Shown here piece by piece: positions 61,487-64,000 of a DNA stretch of 64,000 nucleotides. Position numbers and translations under genes: made by a program. Within the stretch, counting starts at the first letter, position 1. Every line of letters begins with the position of its first letter. The notes beneath the pieces were generated by a model. It made no database searches, was not told the origin of the DNA, and worked only from the letters and a program-made list of their open reading frames with translations. Source of the stretch: Hymenobacter sp. YC55 (GTDB taxonomy: Bacteria > Bacteroidota > Bacteroidia > Cytophagales > Hymenobacteraceae); assembly GCF_029433095.1 (NCBI RefSeq), contig NZ_JARNTX010000001.1, positions 2,046,001 to 2,110,000 on the forward strand. Reading direction: 5' to 3'.

Positions 61487-61903
61487 ATGAATTTAAGCCG
61501 GCGCCGTAAGCTTTCCTCGCACGTCGAAACCAGCTCGATGAACGACATCATGTTCTTCCTGATGCTGTTCTTCCTGATTGTGTCGACGATGGTGAACCCC
61601 AACGTTATCAAGCTGCTGCTGCCCAACGCGAAAAGCAGCAAGCAGGTGATGAAGCAGCCCATAACCGTGTCGGTAGATGCGGCCGGGGCGGTATTTGTGA
61701 ACAAGAAGCCTACTTCTGCCGAAGGCCTGGAGACTGAATTGAAAAGCTTGATTGCCGACCAGCAACTGGATCTGCCTACGGTGGTGCTGCGCGTCGATGC
61801 TTCGCAGAACGTGCAGAAGCTGGTGGATATTTTGGAAATCGGCAACCGCCTCAAGATTAAAATGGTGATGGCCACGCAAGCGCAGCAAGCGTCTGGTAAG
61901 TAA
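61487..61903 (+). CDS. exbD: ExbD/TolR family biopolymer transport protein
   Basis: 138 residues, MNLSRRRKLSSHVETSSMND, one transmembrane helix (about 21-38, DIMFFLMLFFLIVSTMV) with the essential Asp in SMNDIMFFL, then a periplasmic domain (VSVDAAGAVFVNKKPTSAEG, LPTVVLRVDASQNVQKLVDI). Partner of the preceding ExbB. ATG at 61487. An imperfect inverted repeat lies in the 90-base gap before it. Confidence 0.94.
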   Translation: MNLSRRRKLSSHVETSSMNDIMFFLMLFFLIVSTMVNPNVIKLLLPNAKSSKQVMKQPITVSVDAAGAVFVNKKPTSAEGLETELKSLIADQQLDLPTVVLRVDASQNVQKLVDILEIGNRLKIKMVMATQAQQASGK

Positions 61904-62027
61904 GTTTCTCTGTTTTTCGCTTGCCGATAGTGGTTGGTATCTCGTTTGTTGAATAGAGAATAGAAGCAGTATCTCGTCAGCAAGCGAAGAACAACTTGAA
62001 AAGCGAAAACAAGCAACGAAGTCAAGC

Positions 62028-62945
62028 ATGGAATACCGCGAAGAACACCGAAAAGAAGCCATTATCGGGACGGTGCTGTTGCACGCGCTGCTAGCGGCCG
62101 TGTTCTTCTTCACCGTGTTCAAAGGGCCCGATCCGCCCCTCGACGCCTTGGGTGGCGACGGAGTAGAGTTGAACTACGGCATTGATGAGGCGGGTTCGGG
62201 CGACGTGCAAAGTATGGCCATTGCCAATAACTCTCGCAACCGCGAAGACAGTCGCCCGCCCGCATCCAGCCCCGACCCCAAGCCGACCCCGCCTCAGCCA
62301 ACTACTCCAGCATCACCGCCCGCACCGCAACAGGCCGCACAGGAGCGCATTATCACCAGCGACGCCGAGGAAAGCCCCGTTACGGCGCCACCCGTGACCA
62401 AGCCCGCCCCCGTGAAAGTGGAGCGCACCGAGCCAACCCCGGTTAAAGAAGAGGTGCGCGAAGCGCCCAAGCCCGTTGAGCGTCCTCGCACGCTCTACAC
62501 GCCCAAAGGCAGCGCTAATGGGGGTGGCAACGGTGTGAATGGCACCAGCAACGCGCCCACCGGCAACAACAACGGCGACCGGCCCGGCTCCGTCGGCGAC
62601 CAAGGCGACCCGAATGGTTCGCTTGACGCCAAGGCACTGTATGGCCAACCCGGTAGCGGCGGCAGCGGCAGTAGCCCTGGTTCCGGCGGCCTTGAAATGA
62701 GCGGCTGGGCCTTCGTAAACCGCCCTAGCGCCCCAGCACTCGATAACAACTCGGGCTTCGTACGTTTTCGCATCAAGGTGAACGCCGACGGCGAAGTGGA
62801 AGCCGTGACGAAAGTATCTGGCAACGTGTCGGCAGCGCAAGAGAAAGTATGCCGCGACGCACTGGAAAACGCGGAGTTCCGCCGCACGAACTCGGCAGCA
62901 GGCGGTGGCTCCGGTTTCTATACCTTCAGGTTCACCGTACGCTAA
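62028..62945 (+). CDS. TonB-like energy transducer
   Basis: 305 residues: N-terminal anchor helix (IIGTVLLHALLAAVFFFTVF), long Pro/Lys-rich periplasmic linker (TPPQPTTPASPPAPQQAAQE; TEPTPVKEEVREAPKPVERP), a Gly/Asn-rich stretch, and a C-terminal domain (FRIKVNADGEVEAVTKVSGN ... FYTFRFTVR) of the TonB/TolA type. It couples the ExbBD motor to an outer-membrane partner, perhaps the barrel encoded upstream. Codons are strongly biased to GGC/CCC/GCC in the linker. Confidence 0.9.
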   Translation: MEYREEHRKEAIIGTVLLHALLAAVFFFTVFKGPDPPLDALGGDGVELNYGIDEAGSGDVQSMAIANNSRNREDSRPPASSPDPKPTPPQPTTPASPPAPQQAAQERIITSDAEESPVTAPPVTKPAPVKVERTEPTPVKEEVREAPKPVERPRTLYTPKGSANGGGNGVNGTSNAPTGNNNGDRPGSVGDQGDPNGSLDAKALYGQPGSGGSGSSPGSGGLEMSGWAFVNRPSAPALDNNSGFVRFRIKVNADGEVEAVTKVSGNVSAAQEKVCRDALENAEFRRTNSAAGGGSGFYTFRFTVR

Positions 62946-62967
62946 TCAGCGCATAGAATAGTTTAAG

Positions 62968-63000
62968 GCCGCCGGTCGGATTTCTCCGGCCGGCGGCTTT
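62968..63000 (+). terminator. Terminator of the envelope operon
   Basis: GCCGCCGGTCGG (62968-62979) pairs with CCGGCCGGCGGC (62986-62997) with one wobble, then TTT. It sits 60 bases before folC. Confidence 0.85.
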
Positions 63001-63060
63001 GCTTTGTAGGCTGGTAGCTAACCTTGTTATTTCTGGCCGCTATTAATCAGTTTCTTCGCT

Positions 63061-64000
63061 ATGAATTACGCTGAAACCCTCGAATACCTCTACAGCCAAC
63101 TACCCATCTTTCAGCGAGTTGGCGCGGCAGGCTACAAGCCCGGATTGGAGACCACCGAGAAGCTAGCCGAAGCCACCGGGCATCCCGACCGGAAGTTTCC
63201 TAGTGTACATGTAGCAGGTACCAACGGCAAAGGCAGCAGCTCTAATCTGCTGGCGGCGGTGTTGCAGGCGGCCGGCTATAAAGTGGGGCTGTACACGTCG
63301 CCCCATTTGCGTGAGTTCACGGAGCGAATCAAGGTGAACGGACAGGACCTGACACCTGAGTATCTGGTAGCTTGGGTAGCGCAATGGCGGCCTATGTTTG
63401 AGCAATTGCAGCCGTCTTTTTTCGAGATGTGCGTAGCCTTGGCGTTTTCGTATTTCGCCGAGCAGCAAGTGGACGTGGCAGTGGTGGAGGTAGGCTTGGG
63501 TGGGCGGCTGGATTCCACCAACATCATCACCCCGCTGGTTTCTCTTATCACCAATATCAGCTTCGACCACCAGAACCTGTTGGGCAACACGCTGCCGCTG
63601 ATTGCCGCCGAAAAAGCCGGTATCATCAAGCCCAGCATTCCGGCTATCATCAGCCAAACGCAGCCGGAAGTGCAGGCGGTGTTCGAGCAGAAAGCTGCAA
63701 CTGAGCACGCGCCGTTGCTTTTTGCCGACCAGCACTACACCACCACGCTGGAAGCGCAGCCCGCGCCCGACCAGGAGTTTCAGGTTTTGTCTGTTTCATA
63801 CGACGGGCAACCGCTACTGCAGCACCTGGAGCTAGGCTTGGTAGGAGACTATCAGCAACTGAACCTGCCGGGGGTGCTGGCCGTGCTGGATGAGCTGCGC
63901 CGCCAAGGGTTTGTGGTGCCGGAAGCAGCAGTGCGCGAAGGCTTACGAAACGTGCGCCAGCTTACCGGCTTCCGCGGCCGGTGGACCATCCTGGGCCGCC
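63061..64000 (+). CDS. folC: Folylpolyglutamate/dihydrofolate synthase (cut by window end)
   Basis: The first 313 codons are present; the frame is open at the right edge. The Mur-ligase fold is clear: MNYAETLEYLYSQLPIFQRV, P-loop HVAGTNGKGSSSNLL, YTSPHLREFTERIKVNG, then VEVGLGGRLDSTNIITP and ISFDHQNLLGNTLPLIAAEK AGIIK. It adds glutamate to dihydropteroate and folates with ATP. ATG at 63061. The long minus-strand ORFs over this interval are shadows. Confidence 0.93.
   Translation, partial: MNYAETLEYLYSQLPIFQRVGAAGYKPGLETTEKLAEATGHPDRKFPSVHVAGTNGKGSSSNLLAAVLQAAGYKVGLYTSPHLREFTERIKVNGQDLTPEYLVAWVAQWRPMFEQLQPSFFEMCVALAFSYFAEQQVDVAVVEVGLGGRLDSTNIITPLVSLITNISFDHQNLLGNTLPLIAAEKAGIIKPSIPAIISQTQPEVQAVFEQKAATEHAPLLFADQHYTTTLEAQPAPDQEFQVLSVSYDGQPLLQHLELGLVGDYQQLNLPGVLAVLDELRRQGFVVPEAAVREGLRNVRQLTGFRGRWTILGR

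Overview
The window looks like chromosomal DNA of a moderately GC-rich member of the Bacteroidota, most likely Hymenobacter or a close relative. The grounds are: promoters of the Bacteroidota type TAnnTTTG (mostly TACCTTTG), few recognisable Shine-Dalgarno sequences, a 287-residue primary sigma factor without region 1.1, a type IX secretion (T9SS) sorting domain, a bacillithiol-pathway deacetylase, a lysine/alanine-rich histone H1-like protein, and an SPOR protein with a CCDC81-type HU domain followed by TolQ/TolR-like genes. The genus is an inference.

Layout. 0.2-1.7 kb: infC-rpmI-rplT translation operon; infC must start at a non-AUG codon. 1.8-5.0 kb: minus-strand YitT-like membrane protein, FAD monooxygenase and a small membrane protein. 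5.4-12.3 kb: a TPR histidine kinase converging on a large sigma-54 response regulator; upstream of the latter lie four CTCCGA half-sites and a plausible -24/-12 promoter driving two translationally coupled AraC-family regulators. 12.3-19.3 kb: an accessory redox/aromatic cluster (SDR gene remnant, disulfide oxidoreductase, alpha/beta hydrolase, Old Yellow Enzyme, MhqD-like esterase, MhqO-like dioxygenase, secreted intradiol dioxygenase) that reads as an electrophile/quinone-handling block. 19.4-29.7 kb: an OmpR-type two-component system, SdiA-regulated-like protein, bestrophin, a CDF transporter coupled to a one-lobed solute-binding lipoprotein, a FUSC transporter, a patatin and two small exported proteins.

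29.8-35.6 kb is the most unusual part. It is rich in small ORFs and decayed genes, ends at an intact tRNA-Met gene, and holds a second copy of that tRNA's 3' end plus terminator 4.2 kb away in direct orientation. Each copy is followed by members of one small paralogous protein family and by a T9SS-secreted repeat protein (intact in the tRNA-proximal block, a pseudogene in the distal one). This suggests repeated accretion, or tandem duplication, of a module at the tRNA.

35.7-51.1 kb is core: START-like protein, LptF/G permease, rpsO, pnp, rpoD, trxB, M23/LysM peptidase, bshB1, accC, an alpha-oxoamine synthase, histone H1-like protein, tyrS and holA, mostly separated by strong hairpins. 51.1-54.1 kb holds small signalling-type genes (BLUF photoreceptor, STAS-like protein, NUDIX hydrolase) and a 49-codon small ORF with its own promoter. 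54.3-63 kb is an envelope operon: giant TPR protein, outer-membrane beta-barrel, HU/SPOR protein, ExbB, ExbD and a TonB-like protein, followed by folC, cut by the window end.
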